A model generated the notes under the pieces. The model had not been told where the DNA came from and did no database searches. It worked only from the letters and a program-made list of their open reading frames with translations. Shown here in pieces: positions 33,827 to 43,157 of a stretch of DNA of 64,000 nucleotides. The translations under genes were made by a program, and so were the position numbers. The stretch's first letter is position 1; the number at the start of each line of letters is the position of its first letter. The DNA comes from Hornefia butyriciproducens (GTDB lineage Bacteria; Bacillota; Clostridia; Peptostreptococcales; Anaerovoracaceae), in contig NZ_VUMZ01000007.1 of assembly GCF_009695915.1 (NCBI RefSeq), forward strand, positions 62,001-126,000, in the 5' to 3' direction.

Positions 33827-35227
33827 TCATACTATACCAATTATTTCAACCGTAATCACTCTTTTTGTATCCGGAGACAAAGCATAATTCGCACTGTACC
33901 GCGGCCGCGACGGACCGCAGTCTCCCCGGGGAATGAACAGAACCTCCCTGCCGATGGCGACAAGCGGGATCCGATCTCGTTTTTCCTTCGGAATCTTCTC
34001 GTCCACAAAGAGATCCTGGATTTTCTTCCGACCCCCGCGGATTCCCAGAAAATCTCCGCTCCCACGCGTCCGCAGCGTGATTTTTGTAACAAAATCCGAT
34101 CCGTATGCGTCTTCAAGCGCATCCGCGTCAAACACCGCGGCCCCCGGCGGAAAATCCGCTTCCTCTGCAGGAAGAACGGTCAGCGCAAGCCTGACATGCG
34201 CCGGTTCCGCTTCCGCGGCCCGTGACGGCGCACGCAGCACCAGCCGGCCGTATTCCATACAGGCCCGATAGCCGTGAGGCAGATCTGCCGAGGCAGATGG
34301 TGACCCGCTTCGGAGAATTGCTTCAATCCCACTGTAATGGGCAGATGTCATATCCTGAAACAGTCCCAGCGTTCCCAGCGCCTTCCCGATTATATGCTTC
34401 CGCAGCGCAGGATGCAGCTCCGCCAGATCTTTGCGGAAGCACAGTCCGGTCTCGCCCCGACGCTCCATTCCCTCTTTCATGTATGCCGCCGCCATCGTGT
34501 CCAGATAATCTCTGGTCTCTGCCGCCGATCGTCCCAGCCTCAGAATCGCCTCCCGTATATGGGGGTTGTACTGCCTGAGCGCCGGCATCAGCTCCAGCCG
34601 GATCCGGTTTCTGGCGTACTCGGTCGACGCGTTGGTCCGGTCTGTCCGGGGCTGCAGGTCGTGTTCTCTGCAATACTCCAGTATCCGGGATTTGGGGATC
34701 TCCAGCAGAGGACGGATGATCCGGAAACCGGCCTCGTCCTCCCGTTCTGCCGCCATCCCCGAGAGGCCGCCGACTCCCGTGCCCCGCATCAGGCGGAACA
34801 TAATCGTTTCTGCCTGATCGTCCGCATTATGAGCCAGAGCGACGGCGATATCCTTCCGATCTACGCCCTGTTCGCAGAGAGCCTCTGCCCTGGCGCGGAA
34901 GGCTTCATAACGCATCCATCTTCCGGTTTCCTCTGTCGTTTCACCCCGGGCCTCCGCCGCGGCGCGGCAGTCAAACTCCACTGAATAGCAGTCCAGCCCG
35001 CTCTCCCGGCAGAGCCGTTCTACAAAGGCCTGGTCTGCCTCCGCCTCTCCCGGGCGGATTTTGTGATTGACGTGAACCGGATACAGCTTCAGGTCCAGCT
35101 CTGCGGAAAGATTTTTCAACACACTAAAAAGGCACATAGAATCCGGACCTCCTGAAAGTCCGATCACAATGTGCTGGTGTTCTCTTATCAGGCTGCTGTT
35201 TCTGACAGCGTCTACTACGGTATTCAT
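33827..35227 (-). CDS. tilS: tRNA(Ile)-lysidine synthase TilS
   Basis: Modifies C34 of tRNA(Ile2) to lysidine, switching it to isoleucine decoding. The 466-residue protein has the PP-loop SGGPDSMCLF (about 25-34), the conserved HVNHKIRPGEAEADQAFV, ALAHNADDQAETIMFRLMRG and RPLLEIPKSRILEYC. A C-terminal substrate-binding part contains SGDFLGIRGGRKKIQDLF. The predicted promoter (TTGAAT-16-TATAAT) would start RNA exactly at the ATG and there is no ribosome site, so this may be a leaderless message. tilS-ftsH order is conserved in Firmicutes. Confidence 0.95.
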   Translation of the reverse strand: MNTVVDAVRNSSLIREHQHIVIGLSGGPDSMCLFSVLKNLSAELDLKLYPVHVNHKIRPGEAEADQAFVERLCRESGLDCYSVEFDCRAAAEARGETTEETGRWMRYEAFRARAEALCEQGVDRKDIAVALAHNADDQAETIMFRLMRGTGVGGLSGMAAEREDEAGFRIIRPLLEIPKSRILEYCREHDLQPRTDRTNASTEYARNRIRLELMPALRQYNPHIREAILRLGRSAAETRDYLDTMAAAYMKEGMERRGETGLCFRKDLAELHPALRKHIIGKALGTLGLFQDMTSAHYSGIEAILRSGSPSASADLPHGYRACMEYGRLVLRAPSRAAEAEPAHVRLALTVLPAEEADFPPGAAVFDADALEDAYGSDFVTKITLRTRGSGDFLGIRGGRKKIQDLFVDEKIPKEKRDRIPLVAIGREVLFIPRGDCGPSRPRYSANYALSPDTKRVITVEIIGIV

Positions 35228-35233
35228 GGTTGT

Positions 35234-35261
35234 ATTATACCATTCCGGCGGGCAGATTCAA
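35234..35261 (-). promoter_or_regulatory. Promoter giving a predicted leaderless tilS transcript
   Basis: Minus strand TTGAAT (35261-35256) and TATAAT (35239-35234) are 16 bp apart. Counting 7 nt past the -10 puts +1 at 35227, the A of the tilS ATG. Confidence 0.65.
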
Positions 35262-35338
35262 ACAGAAAATCGGTTTCAGCCGGAACATTTCACAGTACCT
35301 TCACATCCTGTCTCCGCCTGTCACATCCGGGAAGAAAA

Positions 35339-35560
35339 TCACTTCTCTTCTGCAGCATCATCGTCCGGAATATACTTCACGATTCCTTCGATAGGACATT
35401 GATAAATATTGCAGAGATCGTTCAGCGTCGTCGTGTTCACCGGTTTGTTATGCCGCAACCGGTCGATTGTGGACGAGCTGAAATGATACTCGTTGATCAG
35501 AGCATACGTAGTGATTCCCGATTCTTTTGTCCGTTCCCAGAATGGTTCATAACTGATCAT
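35339..35560 (-). CDS. Small XRE-type helix-turn-helix protein
   Basis: A 73-residue protein made almost only of one HTH domain of the Cro/CI HTH_26 kind. The segments are MISYEPFWERTKESGITTYA, then HFSSSTIDRLRHNKPVNTT as the recognition helix, then LNDLCNIYQCPIEGIVKYIPD. I place the start at 35560; the upstream in-frame codons do not fit the family. It lies 112 nt before tilS on the same strand. A TATAAT box sits upstream with a poor -35. Targets are unknown. Proteins of this size usually autoregulate or act as small antirepressors. Confidence 0.85.
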   Translation of the reverse strand: MISYEPFWERTKESGITTYALINEYHFSSSTIDRLRHNKPVNTTTLNDLCNIYQCPIEGIVKYIPDDDAAEEK

Positions 35561-35682
35561 ACAACCTGCACCGTCCCGGAACAATTATAAAAGGTCAGTC
35601 GGCAGGTTGACTATGCTCTATAAAACGACTATACTGTAAAGTACAGGTAACTCGCGGTTCTCTTCCGCGCAGTCGCTCTGTC

Positions 35683-35735
35683 TAAAAATCGAAAGAAGCC
35701 GTTGCCCCGCCTGTGCGGGGGGACGGCTTCTTTCG
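35683..35735 (-). terminator. Terminator of the metG-tatD operon
   Basis: GAAAGAAGCCGT and ACGGCTTCTTTC enclose an inner CCCCGC/GCGGGG stem, followed on the minus strand by ATTTTTAG. Confidence 0.92.
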
Positions 35736-35736
35736 T

Positions 35737-36579
35737 TCAGATCCCGTAAAATCGTTTTGCATTTTCGCAGGTGATCGCTGCGATATCCTCGTAGCTCATC
35801 CCTTTCAATACTGCGACCCGGCGGGCCACATATTCCACATATGGAGGCATGTTCGGTCTCCCGCGTTTCGGTTCCGGTGCCAGATACGGCGAATCTGTCT
35901 CAACCGTCAGAAACTCGGGCGGAATCGTCTGTGCGACCTCGACGGTTCTGCGGTTGTTCCGGAAGGTGACCGGACCGCAGATCGAAATCGTCGCACCCAG
36001 CTTCACATACTGCTCTGCGGTCTCCCGGCTTCCGGAGAAGCAGTGAATCAGCACCCTGCTGTCCGGCAGTTCATCCCCGTCCGGCCCCTTTCTGGTCGGA
36101 AAGGCCGACTGCCGTTCCCGGCTGAACGCGCCCTCCTCCTTCAGAATCTCCATCGTCTCCTGTTCCGCATCTCTGGAATGGATCACGATGGGCAGGGACA
36201 GCTCATTGGCCATGCGGATCTGCTCCCGGAACCACTTCCGCTGCACGTCCCGTTCAGAATTATCATAGTAGAAATCCAGTCCGATCTCACCGATCCCCTT
36301 CACCTTCGGATGTTCCGCAAGACTCCGTATTTCCTCCAGCGTGGCGGCGCCGCTCTCTAGATCCTTTGCATCGTGAGGATGTACGCCGACAACGGCGTAG
36401 CACCACTCCCAGGTATCCGCGTCTCTGACCGCCTGCCGGGAAGTCGCGATGTTTGAGCCTCCGTCCATAACATAAGCTACCGGCGAAGCCTCGATAGCCT
36501 CCGCCAGCTTTTTCCGATCCTCCTCTGAAAAGGATTCCTCGTTGATATGCGCATGCGCGTCAAATAATATTTTGTCCAT
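35737..36579 (-). CDS. tatD: TatD family metal-dependent hydrolase
   Basis: Cytosolic TIM-barrel hydrolase with DNase or D-aminoacyl-tRNA-like repair activity in the family. The metal ligands are visible in FDAHAHIN (about 6-13), GEIGLDFYYD, VIHSRDAE, LIHCFSGS and TVETDSPYLAPEP. The 280-residue length is standard; a loop of about 20 residues (FSRERQSAFPTRKGPDGDEL) before the HCFSGS strand is longer than in E. coli. It begins 10 nt after metG and ends in a strong terminator. The metG-tatD pairing is frequent in Firmicutes. Confidence 0.94.
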   Translation of the reverse strand: MDKILFDAHAHINEESFSEEDRKKLAEAIEASPVAYVMDGGSNIATSRQAVRDADTWEWCYAVVGVHPHDAKDLESGAATLEEIRSLAEHPKVKGIGEIGLDFYYDNSERDVQRKWFREQIRMANELSLPIVIHSRDAEQETMEILKEEGAFSRERQSAFPTRKGPDGDELPDSRVLIHCFSGSRETAEQYVKLGATISICGPVTFRNNRRTVEVAQTIPPEFLTVETDSPYLAPEPKRGRPNMPPYVEYVARRVAVLKGMSYEDIAAITCENAKRFYGI

Positions 36580-36589
36580 GGAAATGCCT

Positions 36590-38533
36590 CTAATTCACCG
36601 CGTTCCCGTCGGGAGCCTCTGTGGTCACCAGCTTCACATGCTTTCCGTCCTCTGCGAACAGAATCATTCCCTTCGACTCCATGCCCCGGAACATACGCGG
36701 CTTCAGGTTCGCCACAACGATGACCTTCTTTCCGACCATCTCCTCCGGACTGAAGTCCTTCGCGACGCCGGAAATAATCTGGCGTTTTTCCGTTCCCATC
36801 TGCACCTGGAATACAAGCAGGCGATCTGCATCCGGATGCTTCTCTGCGGACAGAATCGTTCCCACGCGGAAGTCCATTTTGTCGAAATCTCCATATTCGA
36901 TTTCCGGCTTCAGCTTCAGCGGAACGTTCTCTCCGGCTCCGTCCTTCGCCGCTGCCTGCTGTTTTTTCAACTCGTCCAGCTCCTTCAGCTCTTTTTCGAT
37001 GTCAAGGCGCGGGAAGATAGCCTCACCGCGGCACACTTTGTTCCCCTCCAGCAGGTCAAAGACGAAGGTGTCTTCCCACCGGATCTCCCCGGTGATTCCG
37101 AGCTGCTCCCGGATCTTCTCTGTGGTGGTGTGCATATACGGATAGATCAGAATGGAAATAATCCGCAGCGACTCCGCCAGGTTATGCATACATGTGTCCA
37201 GCTCCGCCTTCCGGCTCTCGTCCTTCGCAAGAATCCACGGCGTCTTCTCATCGATATATTTGTTGGCGCGGCGTACCAGCACCCAGATATTCTCCAGCGC
37301 GCTGTTGAAGGCAAACCGGTCCATGTCTTTCTCCACTTCAGGCGCGACACTGACCGCCAGGCTCTTCAGTTCACGGTCGATCTCATCCTCAGTCTCCGCC
37401 TTCGGGATAACGCCTCCGCAGTATTTCTCGATCATGGCTGTGGTTCTGGACACCAGATTCCCCAGGTCGTTGGCCAGATCGAAGTTCATCCTCTTCAGCA
37501 TCACTTCATTGGTAAATACGCCGTCCTGCCCAAAGGTATATTCCCGCAGCAGGAAATATTTCAGCGCATCGATGCCGTAGCGGTCGATCAGGACCACCGG
37601 ATCCACAACGTTCCCCTTGGACTTGCTCATTTTGCCGCCGTCGATGAGCAGCCAGCCGTGCCCCAGCACCTGTTTCGGAAGCGGAAGGTCCAGCGACATC
37701 AGCATCGCGGGCCAGATGATGGAGTGGAAACGGACGATTTCCTTCCCCACCAGATGAACATCCGCCGGCCAATATTTGTTATACAGCTCCGGGTCGTCGG
37801 GATAGCCCAGCGCCGTAATATAATTCGTGAGCGCATCCAGCCAGACATAGATAACGTGCTCCGGATCGCCGGGCACCGGAATCCCCCACTTAAAGGTCGA
37901 ACGGGAGATGCAGAGGTCCTCCAGGCCCTGTCTGACGAACTCCTCCATCTCATGTCTTCTGGTATCCGGCTTCAGGAAATCCGGATTTTTCTCAAAAAGC
38001 TCCAGAATCCGGTCCTGGTATTTGGAAAGACGGAAGAAATACGCCTTCTCATGGGCTTTTTCCACCGGTCTTCCGCAGTCCGGGCAGCAGCCGTTCACCA
38101 GCTGGCTCTCCGTCCAGAAGGATTCACAGGGCGTACAGTACCAGCCCTCGTACTCGCCTTTGTAAATATCTCCCTTCTCGTTCATTTTGTTGAAGATCGC
38201 CTGCACGCGGCGGACGTGCCGCGGCTCCGTCGTGCGGATAAAGTCATCGTAGGAAATCTCCATGGTAGCCCAGAGTTTTTTCACTCCGGCAACGATCTCA
38301 TCTACATATTCCTGAGGCGTAACGCCCTTCTCCTCCGCGATTTTCTGGATCTTCAGACCGTGCTCGTCCGTTCCCGTCAGAAAATGTACATCATAGCCGG
38401 ACAGGCGCTTGAATCTGGCAACCGCATCCGCCATGACGGTGCAGTAGGTATGGCCTATATGCAGATTCGAACTCGGATAATAGATCGGGGTTGAGATGTA
38501 ATATGTCCCCTTGCTAGCTTTGTTTTCAGACAT
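36590..38533 (-). CDS. metG: Methionyl-tRNA synthetase
   Basis: Charges tRNA(Met). The 647-residue protein has the HIGH motif (SNLHIGHTY), the KMSKS loop (GGKMSKSKGN) and a Cys4 zinc insert (CTPCESF and CCPDC). An anticodon-binding alpha-helical domain follows, then a C-terminal tRNA-binding domain (DKMDFRVGTILSAEKHPDADR) typical of the longer bacterial type. The ATG at 38533 is used; a TTG one codon before it is in frame. AAAGGAATGATTTG gives the ribosome site. A small hairpin lies in the leader, but no T-box sequence was found. Confidence 0.97.
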   Translation of the reverse strand: MSENKASKGTYYISTPIYYPSSNLHIGHTYCTVMADAVARFKRLSGYDVHFLTGTDEHGLKIQKIAEEKGVTPQEYVDEIVAGVKKLWATMEISYDDFIRTTEPRHVRRVQAIFNKMNEKGDIYKGEYEGWYCTPCESFWTESQLVNGCCPDCGRPVEKAHEKAYFFRLSKYQDRILELFEKNPDFLKPDTRRHEMEEFVRQGLEDLCISRSTFKWGIPVPGDPEHVIYVWLDALTNYITALGYPDDPELYNKYWPADVHLVGKEIVRFHSIIWPAMLMSLDLPLPKQVLGHGWLLIDGGKMSKSKGNVVDPVVLIDRYGIDALKYFLLREYTFGQDGVFTNEVMLKRMNFDLANDLGNLVSRTTAMIEKYCGGVIPKAETEDEIDRELKSLAVSVAPEVEKDMDRFAFNSALENIWVLVRRANKYIDEKTPWILAKDESRKAELDTCMHNLAESLRIISILIYPYMHTTTEKIREQLGITGEIRWEDTFVFDLLEGNKVCRGEAIFPRLDIEKELKELDELKKQQAAAKDGAGENVPLKLKPEIEYGDFDKMDFRVGTILSAEKHPDADRLLVFQVQMGTEKRQIISGVAKDFSPEEMVGKKVIVVANLKPRMFRGMESKGMILFAEDGKHVKLVTTEAPDGNAVN

Positions 38534-38552
38534 CAAATCATTCCTTTCTTCT

Positions 38553-38572
38553 CCCCGTCGAATGGGACGGGG
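38553..38572 (-). other. Short hairpin in the metG leader
   Basis: CCCCGTC and GACGGGG form a 7-bp stem 10-20 nt before the metG ribosome site. No T run follows, so it is not a plain terminator. It could modulate access to the site. Confidence 0.45.
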
Positions 38573-38687
38573 GCATTGACACTATTAGGATAGCACACGG
38601 AGAAACAAAATTCAATTCCGACCGTCGCAGATCAATGAGCAATTGAACCGGAAACCCGCACATGTTATTATGATATGTATGTTTTTT

Positions 38688-38702
38688 TAATGCGTGCTCA
38701 GC
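38688..38702 (-). repeat. Relic of the structured repeat (right-end arm only)
   Basis: TAATGCGTGCTCAGC is identical to the reverse complement of the right end of the full-length repeat (GCTGAGCACGCATTA). No more of the element is recognisable next to it. It lies between divergent metG and the DUF4317 gene, 33 nt before the latter's start. Confidence 0.55.
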
Positions 38703-38735
38703 AAGTACTGTATTTTGTTCCACAGGAGGCATAAC

Positions 38736-39902
38736 ATGAATCAGAAAGAGCTCAATGAAATCCGCCGGCGTTTCAAGCCGGATCACAATGCCATCAGCAG
38801 GATCTACGGCTGCTATGTCAACGGCAACAAAGAACCGATTACATATATTGACACTTCCCTGGGGCTAATGCCGGAGGAAGAGCAGGATATGTACCTGGGA
38901 CTTCTGAAGAAGTCTCTGTCCGGTGCGCTCGGACGGAATCTGATCGATATTGAATTCTCCACTGCGCAGGTGGAGGACAGTGAGGAGCATCGCCTGCTTC
39001 AGACTGTGCGCCAGTCAGGTCTGGAGAACAAAGACGCCCGTGAAGAGCTTTGCCGCCGCATCATTGACGCCATGGATCCGAGAGACACAAACTACCTCAT
39101 CCTCCTGGCTTCAGACACTTATGACGTACCCTTCCGCGGCAGCGACGGTGCGGTCATGGATGACGCCTCTGAGTCGGTCTACCAGTATTTTGTCTGCAGT
39201 GTCTGTCCGGTGAAGGATCCGAAGCTGGAACTGATCTACAACAGTCAGGAGCACTCGTTCCGCAGCACATCCACAGGTCATATCGCTCTCGCACCGGAGC
39301 TGGGATTTCTGTTCCCCGCCTTCGACGACCGTTCGGCGAATATATACAACGCTCTTTTTTACAGCAAAAATCCCGACGAGGTACACCAGAACATCATTGA
39401 CGCACTGTTTCACGTAGACCCGCCCATGTCTGCCGAGGAACAGAAGATTCTGTTCGACGATGCTCTGAGCAGTGCGCTGCAGGAGGACTGCTGCTACGAC
39501 GTCGTACAATCCGTTCACGAGCAGGTGCGCTGCCGCATCGCGGAGCACAAAGAGAGCAAAGATCCTGAGCCTCTCGTCCTGTCCATTCCCGAAGTCGGCG
39601 ATGTCCTGAGACACAGCGGAGTTCCTGCCGAAAAGGCCGAAGCGTTCCAGCAGGAGTGCCGCGAACGCTATGGAGAATTTGCGGAGCTGAACCCGCGTAA
39701 TATCATCGAAAGCGGGAAATTCCGGATCGAGACGCCCGACGTAAAGATTTCCGTGGCACCGGAGTACAGCAGCATGATCGAGACCCGCATCATAGACGGA
39801 AGTTCCTATATTCTGATTCCGGCCGGCGACGGCGTGGAGATCAACGGCATTCCGGTAAATGTTTCCGGCGTTTCCGGCGAGACAGAAGACAGCGGAGAGT
39901 AG
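38736..39902 (+). CDS. DUF4317 family protein, unknown function
   Basis: A soluble 388-residue protein of a family seen mainly in Clostridia, function not known. It starts MNQKELNEIRRRFKPDHNAI at 38736 behind CACAGGAGGCATAAC; an in-frame ATG at 38694 lacks a ribosome site. Visible blocks are IYGCYVNGNKEPITYIDTSLG, DTNYLILLASDTYDVPFRG, VYQYFVCSVCPVKDPKLEL and LGFLFPAFDDRSANIYNALFY. No membrane segment or known catalytic motif is seen. It is a single gene ending at a two-way terminator at 39947. Confidence 0.85.
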   Translation: MNQKELNEIRRRFKPDHNAISRIYGCYVNGNKEPITYIDTSLGLMPEEEQDMYLGLLKKSLSGALGRNLIDIEFSTAQVEDSEEHRLLQTVRQSGLENKDAREELCRRIIDAMDPRDTNYLILLASDTYDVPFRGSDGAVMDDASESVYQYFVCSVCPVKDPKLELIYNSQEHSFRSTSTGHIALAPELGFLFPAFDDRSANIYNALFYSKNPDEVHQNIIDALFHVDPPMSAEEQKILFDDALSSALQEDCCYDVVQSVHEQVRCRIAEHKESKDPEPLVLSIPEVGDVLRHSGVPAEKAEAFQQECRERYGEFAELNPRNIIESGKFRIETPDVKISVAPEYSSMIETRIIDGSSYILIPAGDGVEINGIPVNVSGVSGETEDSGE

Positions 39903-39946
39903 TTGTCTCCGCCGTCCATCGTCTTCCTCCGCACGCATATCCCCAC

Positions 39947-39982
39947 GAAAGAAGGGTCGCAGTTTCCCGCGACCCTTCTTTC
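39947..39982 (+). terminator. Bidirectional terminator between DUF4317 gene and pflA
   Basis: GAAAGAAGGGTCGC and GCGACCCTTCTTTC form a 14-bp perfect stem with an 8-nt loop, serving both converging genes. Confidence 0.93.
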
Positions 39983-40009
39983 TGTTAAAGAATATATAGA
40001 TAAGATGAT

Positions 40010-40720
40010 TTACACGATTTGTGTCAGACTGCTGAGCTGCTGCAGTCTGTTCCGGTTCATGGGTCTGACTCCCTGAAGACGGTAGCGCAGCCCCATCCTG
40101 TCATATTTGTTCTCCGCCATGTTATGATACCCCAGCAGCTCGATCTTCTTCACGGAACGGATCTTCCTGAGGAACTCGTTCAGACTGTAAATATACTGCT
40201 CGTCATCGTTAAAGCCGGGAACGATCACCTGACGGATCCAGATCGGCTTGTCCAGACGGTTGATCACCTCGATCAGACGAAACAGAGGACTCTGCTCCCG
40301 GCCGGTCAGCTCCCGGAACTTTTTCGGATCAATATGCTTGATGTCAAGCAGCAGCATATCTGCCGCATCGATGACCTTCTCCGACATATCGTCAAAATAC
40401 GTTCCGCTGGTGTCAATCGCCGAGGAGATTCCTTCTCTCTTCAGCGCACGTACCGCTTCCAGAACGAATTCGCCCTGCAGCAGCGGTTCGCCGCCGGAAA
40501 ATGTAACGCCGCCGTTGGCGCCGTAATACGGTCTTCCCCGTTTTGCGCGGCGCACGACCTCTTCCACGGTGATTTCCTGTCCGCCTGCCGGATTCCACGT
40601 GTCCGGATTATGGCAATAGGCGCACCGGGCAGGGCAGCCCTGCAGAAAGAATACGGTACGGATTCCCGGACCGTCAACCGCTCCGAACGTCTCTATTGAG
40701 TGTAATCTACCTGTCGCCAT
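40010..40720 (-). CDS. pflA: Pyruvate formate-lyase activating enzyme
   Basis: Radical SAM enzyme that installs the glycyl radical on PFL. The 236-residue protein has the CX3CX2C cluster motif (C29, C33, C36 in GCPARCAYCHNP), the SAM-binding GGVTFSGGEPLLQ, and VIVPGFNDDEQYIYSLNEF. GAGGAGCAGGTTGACAC precedes the ATG. It follows pflB after 131 nt that hold a relic of the structured repeat, which may set the pflB:pflA ratio. It ends at the two-way terminator. Confidence 0.97.
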   Translation of the reverse strand: MATGRLHSIETFGAVDGPGIRTVFFLQGCPARCAYCHNPDTWNPAGGQEITVEEVVRRAKRGRPYYGANGGVTFSGGEPLLQGEFVLEAVRALKREGISSAIDTSGTYFDDMSEKVIDAADMLLLDIKHIDPKKFRELTGREQSPLFRLIEVINRLDKPIWIRQVIVPGFNDDEQYIYSLNEFLRKIRSVKKIELLGYHNMAENKYDRMGLRYRLQGVRPMNRNRLQQLSSLTQIV

Positions 40721-40772
40721 GTGTCAACCTGCTCCTCTGAATTCAAAATACTTTGCAAATACTCTTTCTTCT

Positions 40773-40833
40773 GCCGCGGCGCTGCCGACAGACTGCCGTC
40801 AGCACCCGCAGAACCCGCGCGGAGTTCTGCGGG
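40773..40833 (-). repeat. Relic of the structured repeat in the pflB-pflA gap
   Basis: On the minus strand CCCGCAGAAC/GTTCTGCGGG (40833-40805) forms a 10-bp hairpin in the place of hairpin 1. It is followed by a segment matching hairpin 2 of the repeat at about 32 of 35 positions (GTGCTGACGGCAG, then GTCGGCAGCGCC). The changes become G-U or compensated pairs, so the fold is kept. Either fold may slow transcription between pflB and pflA. Confidence 0.6.
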
Positions 40834-40851
40834 AGGACATTATCCGATATC

Positions 40852-43083
40852 TTAAATCGCCTCGTGGAAGGTTCTCTCGATGACTTCCTTCTGATGAGCC
40901 TTGGACAGTGCGTTGAAGCGCACCGCGTATCCGGAAACGCGAACGGTCAGGCTCGGATACTTATCCGGATTATTGTACGCATCAATCAGCGTCTCGCGAT
41001 TCAGCACATTCACATTGAGATGGTGCGCACCCTGATTGAAGTACCCGCTCAGCAGCGTAACCAGATTGTCTGTCCTCTGCTCCTTGTCCTTGCCAAGGGA
41101 GTCCGGTGTGATGCTGAAGGTGTTGGAGATTCCATCCTGGCAGGTGTTCCAGTCGATTTTGGCCACCGAGTTCAGCGACGCAACCGCTCCGTGGGTATCA
41201 CGCTGGTGCATCGGGTTGGCTCCCGGTGCGAACGGCGTCGTCGCCCGGCGTCCGTCCGGTGTGTTTCCGGTCTTCTTTCCGTACATTACATTGGATGTGA
41301 TCGTAAGCACCGACAGCGTGGTGACCGCGTTTCTGTAGGCAGGATGCTTTCTCAGTTCCGCGATGGACTTTTCCGAAATCGCGACCGCGATATCGTCTAC
41401 TCTGTCGTCGTCATTGCCGTACTTGGGGAAGTCGCCCTCGGTTTTGTAGTCCACGATAATGCCTCTCTCATCGCGGATCGGCGTAACCTTCGCGTATTTG
41501 ATCGCGGACAGGGAATCCGCCGCTACCGAGAATCCCGCAACGCCGAACGCCATCAGCCTCTTCACCTCGGAATCCAGGAACGCCATCTGCGATCTCTCAT
41601 AATCATATTTGTCGTGCATGAAGTGGATGATGTTCATGATGCGTGCATATACGCCCATGAGCCACTCCAGATAAATGTTATATCTTCTCCATACCTCATC
41701 GAAGTCCAGCGGGCCGTCGCCCATGGGCTCCATCTGCGGTCCGATACGTTCACCTGTACGCTCGTCAATTCCGCCGTTGATAGCCAGCAGCAGGCACTTG
41801 GCGAGGTTGCACCGCGCGCCGAAGAACTGCATCTGTTCTCCCATCTGAATCGCAGAAACACAGCAGGCGATGGAATAATCGTCTCCGTAATTCGGTCTCA
41901 TTTTATCGTCATTCTCGTACTGGATCGAATCCGTGTCGATGGAGACCTGCGCACAGAATCTCTTGAACGGCTCCGGCAGCTTCTCCGACCAGAGAACTGT
42001 CAGATTCGGTTCCGGCGCGGGCCCCAGATTGTACAAAGTATTCAGGTAGCGGTAGGTCATCTTGGTGACTCTGTGTCTGCCGTCTGCACCGATACCGCCC
42101 AGACCCTCTGTGATCCACATGGGGTCGCCGCCGAACAGCTCGTTATATTCATTGGTTCTCAGATGTCTCGCCACTCTGAGTTTGAGGATGAAGTCGTCAA
42201 CGAATTCCTGAATCTGCTCTTCAGTGTATCTTCCTGACGCAAGGTCTCTCTCCGCATAGACATCCAGGAAGGTGGCGGTTCTTCCCAGCGACATCGCCGC
42301 TCCGTTCTCCTCCTTGATACCCGCAAGATATGCGAAGTACACCCACTGAATCGCTTCCTTCACATCCTGAGCCGGACGGGAGATATCAAAGCCGTAGCTC
42401 TCCGCCATCTTCTTGATCTCCTTCAGCGCGGCAATCTGGTTCCAGACCTCTTCAGCCAGCCGCACATTCTCCTCCGTCATCTCCTCGCGGGAACTGATTT
42501 CATCGTGATCCTTCTGCTTCTGCTCAATCAGATAATCCAGACCGTAAAGCGCGGCTCTTCTGTAATCGCCGATGATTCTTCCGCGTCCGTAGGCGTCCGG
42601 AAGACCGGTAATGAATCCAAGGTGTCTCGCCTTTCTCATTTCAGGAGAGTAGGCCTTGAACACGCCGTCATTGTGGGAAGTCATATAGTTGAACAGGAAC
42701 TGAATGTTCTCGGGAAGTTCTTCACCGTACTCCGCAACCTCTTCCCGAACCATTTTGATTCCGCCAAAGGGGCAGATTCCTCTTTTCAGCGGTTCATCCG
42801 TCTGCAGTCCCACGATGATGTCTTTGTCCTTGTCAATGTACCCGGGCTCAAACGCGTTGATCCGCATGATTCTGCTGGCGTCCACCTTCAGTGTTCCACC
42901 GTTCTTCCTCTCTCTGACCAGGAGATCCTTCACCTTTTCATTGACCTCGGCCGTCCTTTCCGTGGGTCCCGCCAGGAAGCTGCTGTCGCCGTTGTACTGG
43001 GTGAAATTCAGATTGATGAAATCATCCACAAAGATCTGATCCTGCCAGAGGCCTCCTTTGAACCCTTCCCATTCTTTTCTCAT
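40852..43083 (-). CDS. pflB: Formate C-acetyltransferase (pyruvate formate-lyase)
   Basis: Cleaves pyruvate with CoA to acetyl-CoA and formate in anaerobic fermentation. The 743-residue protein has the two adjacent active cysteines in [17 protein letters not shown] and the glycyl-radical site [16 protein letters not shown] near residue 716. It is full length, with no sign of a diol dehydratase-type variant. AAGGAG lies 7 nt upstream. The promoter TTGACG-18-TAATAT starts inside the palindrome CTTGTATACAAG, a likely operator. pflA follows on the same strand. Confidence 0.98.
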   Translation of the reverse strand: MRKEWEGFKGGLWQDQIFVDDFINLNFTQYNGDSSFLAGPTERTAEVNEKVKDLLVRERKNGGTLKVDASRIMRINAFEPGYIDKDKDIIVGLQTDEPLKRGICPFGGIKMVREEVAEYGEELPENIQFLFNYMTSHNDGVFKAYSPEMRKARHLGFITGLPDAYGRGRIIGDYRRAALYGLDYLIEQKQKDHDEISSREEMTEENVRLAEEVWNQIAALKEIKKMAESYGFDISRPAQDVKEAIQWVYFAYLAGIKEENGAAMSLGRTATFLDVYAERDLASGRYTEEQIQEFVDDFILKLRVARHLRTNEYNELFGGDPMWITEGLGGIGADGRHRVTKMTYRYLNTLYNLGPAPEPNLTVLWSEKLPEPFKRFCAQVSIDTDSIQYENDDKMRPNYGDDYSIACCVSAIQMGEQMQFFGARCNLAKCLLLAINGGIDERTGERIGPQMEPMGDGPLDFDEVWRRYNIYLEWLMGVYARIMNIIHFMHDKYDYERSQMAFLDSEVKRLMAFGVAGFSVAADSLSAIKYAKVTPIRDERGIIVDYKTEGDFPKYGNDDDRVDDIAVAISEKSIAELRKHPAYRNAVTTLSVLTITSNVMYGKKTGNTPDGRRATTPFAPGANPMHQRDTHGAVASLNSVAKIDWNTCQDGISNTFSITPDSLGKDKEQRTDNLVTLLSGYFNQGAHHLNVNVLNRETLIDAYNNPDKYPSLTVRVSGYAVRFNALSKAHQKEVIERTFHEAI

Positions 43084-43124
43084 ACGATTACTCCTTTCAG
43101 CTGTCTATGTCAAATGCTTTCTAT

Positions 43125-43150
43125 CAGCCGCGAAATGCGCCGCGCGGCTG
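43125..43150 (-). other. Hairpin in the pflB 5' leader
   Basis: CAGCCGCG and CGCGGCTG form an 8-bp stem about 40-65 nt before the pflB start, downstream of the putative operator. No T run follows. Confidence 0.45.
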
Positions 43151-43157
43151 CCTGTAT

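Noticed and set aside
36542-38494. Long plus-strand open frame (650 codons) opposite metG
   Set aside because: Antisense shadow of metG; His/Arg/Leu-rich and without family motifs.
38534-38690. T-box riboswitch for metG
   Set aside because: No T-box sequence and no antiterminator were found; only a short hairpin is present.
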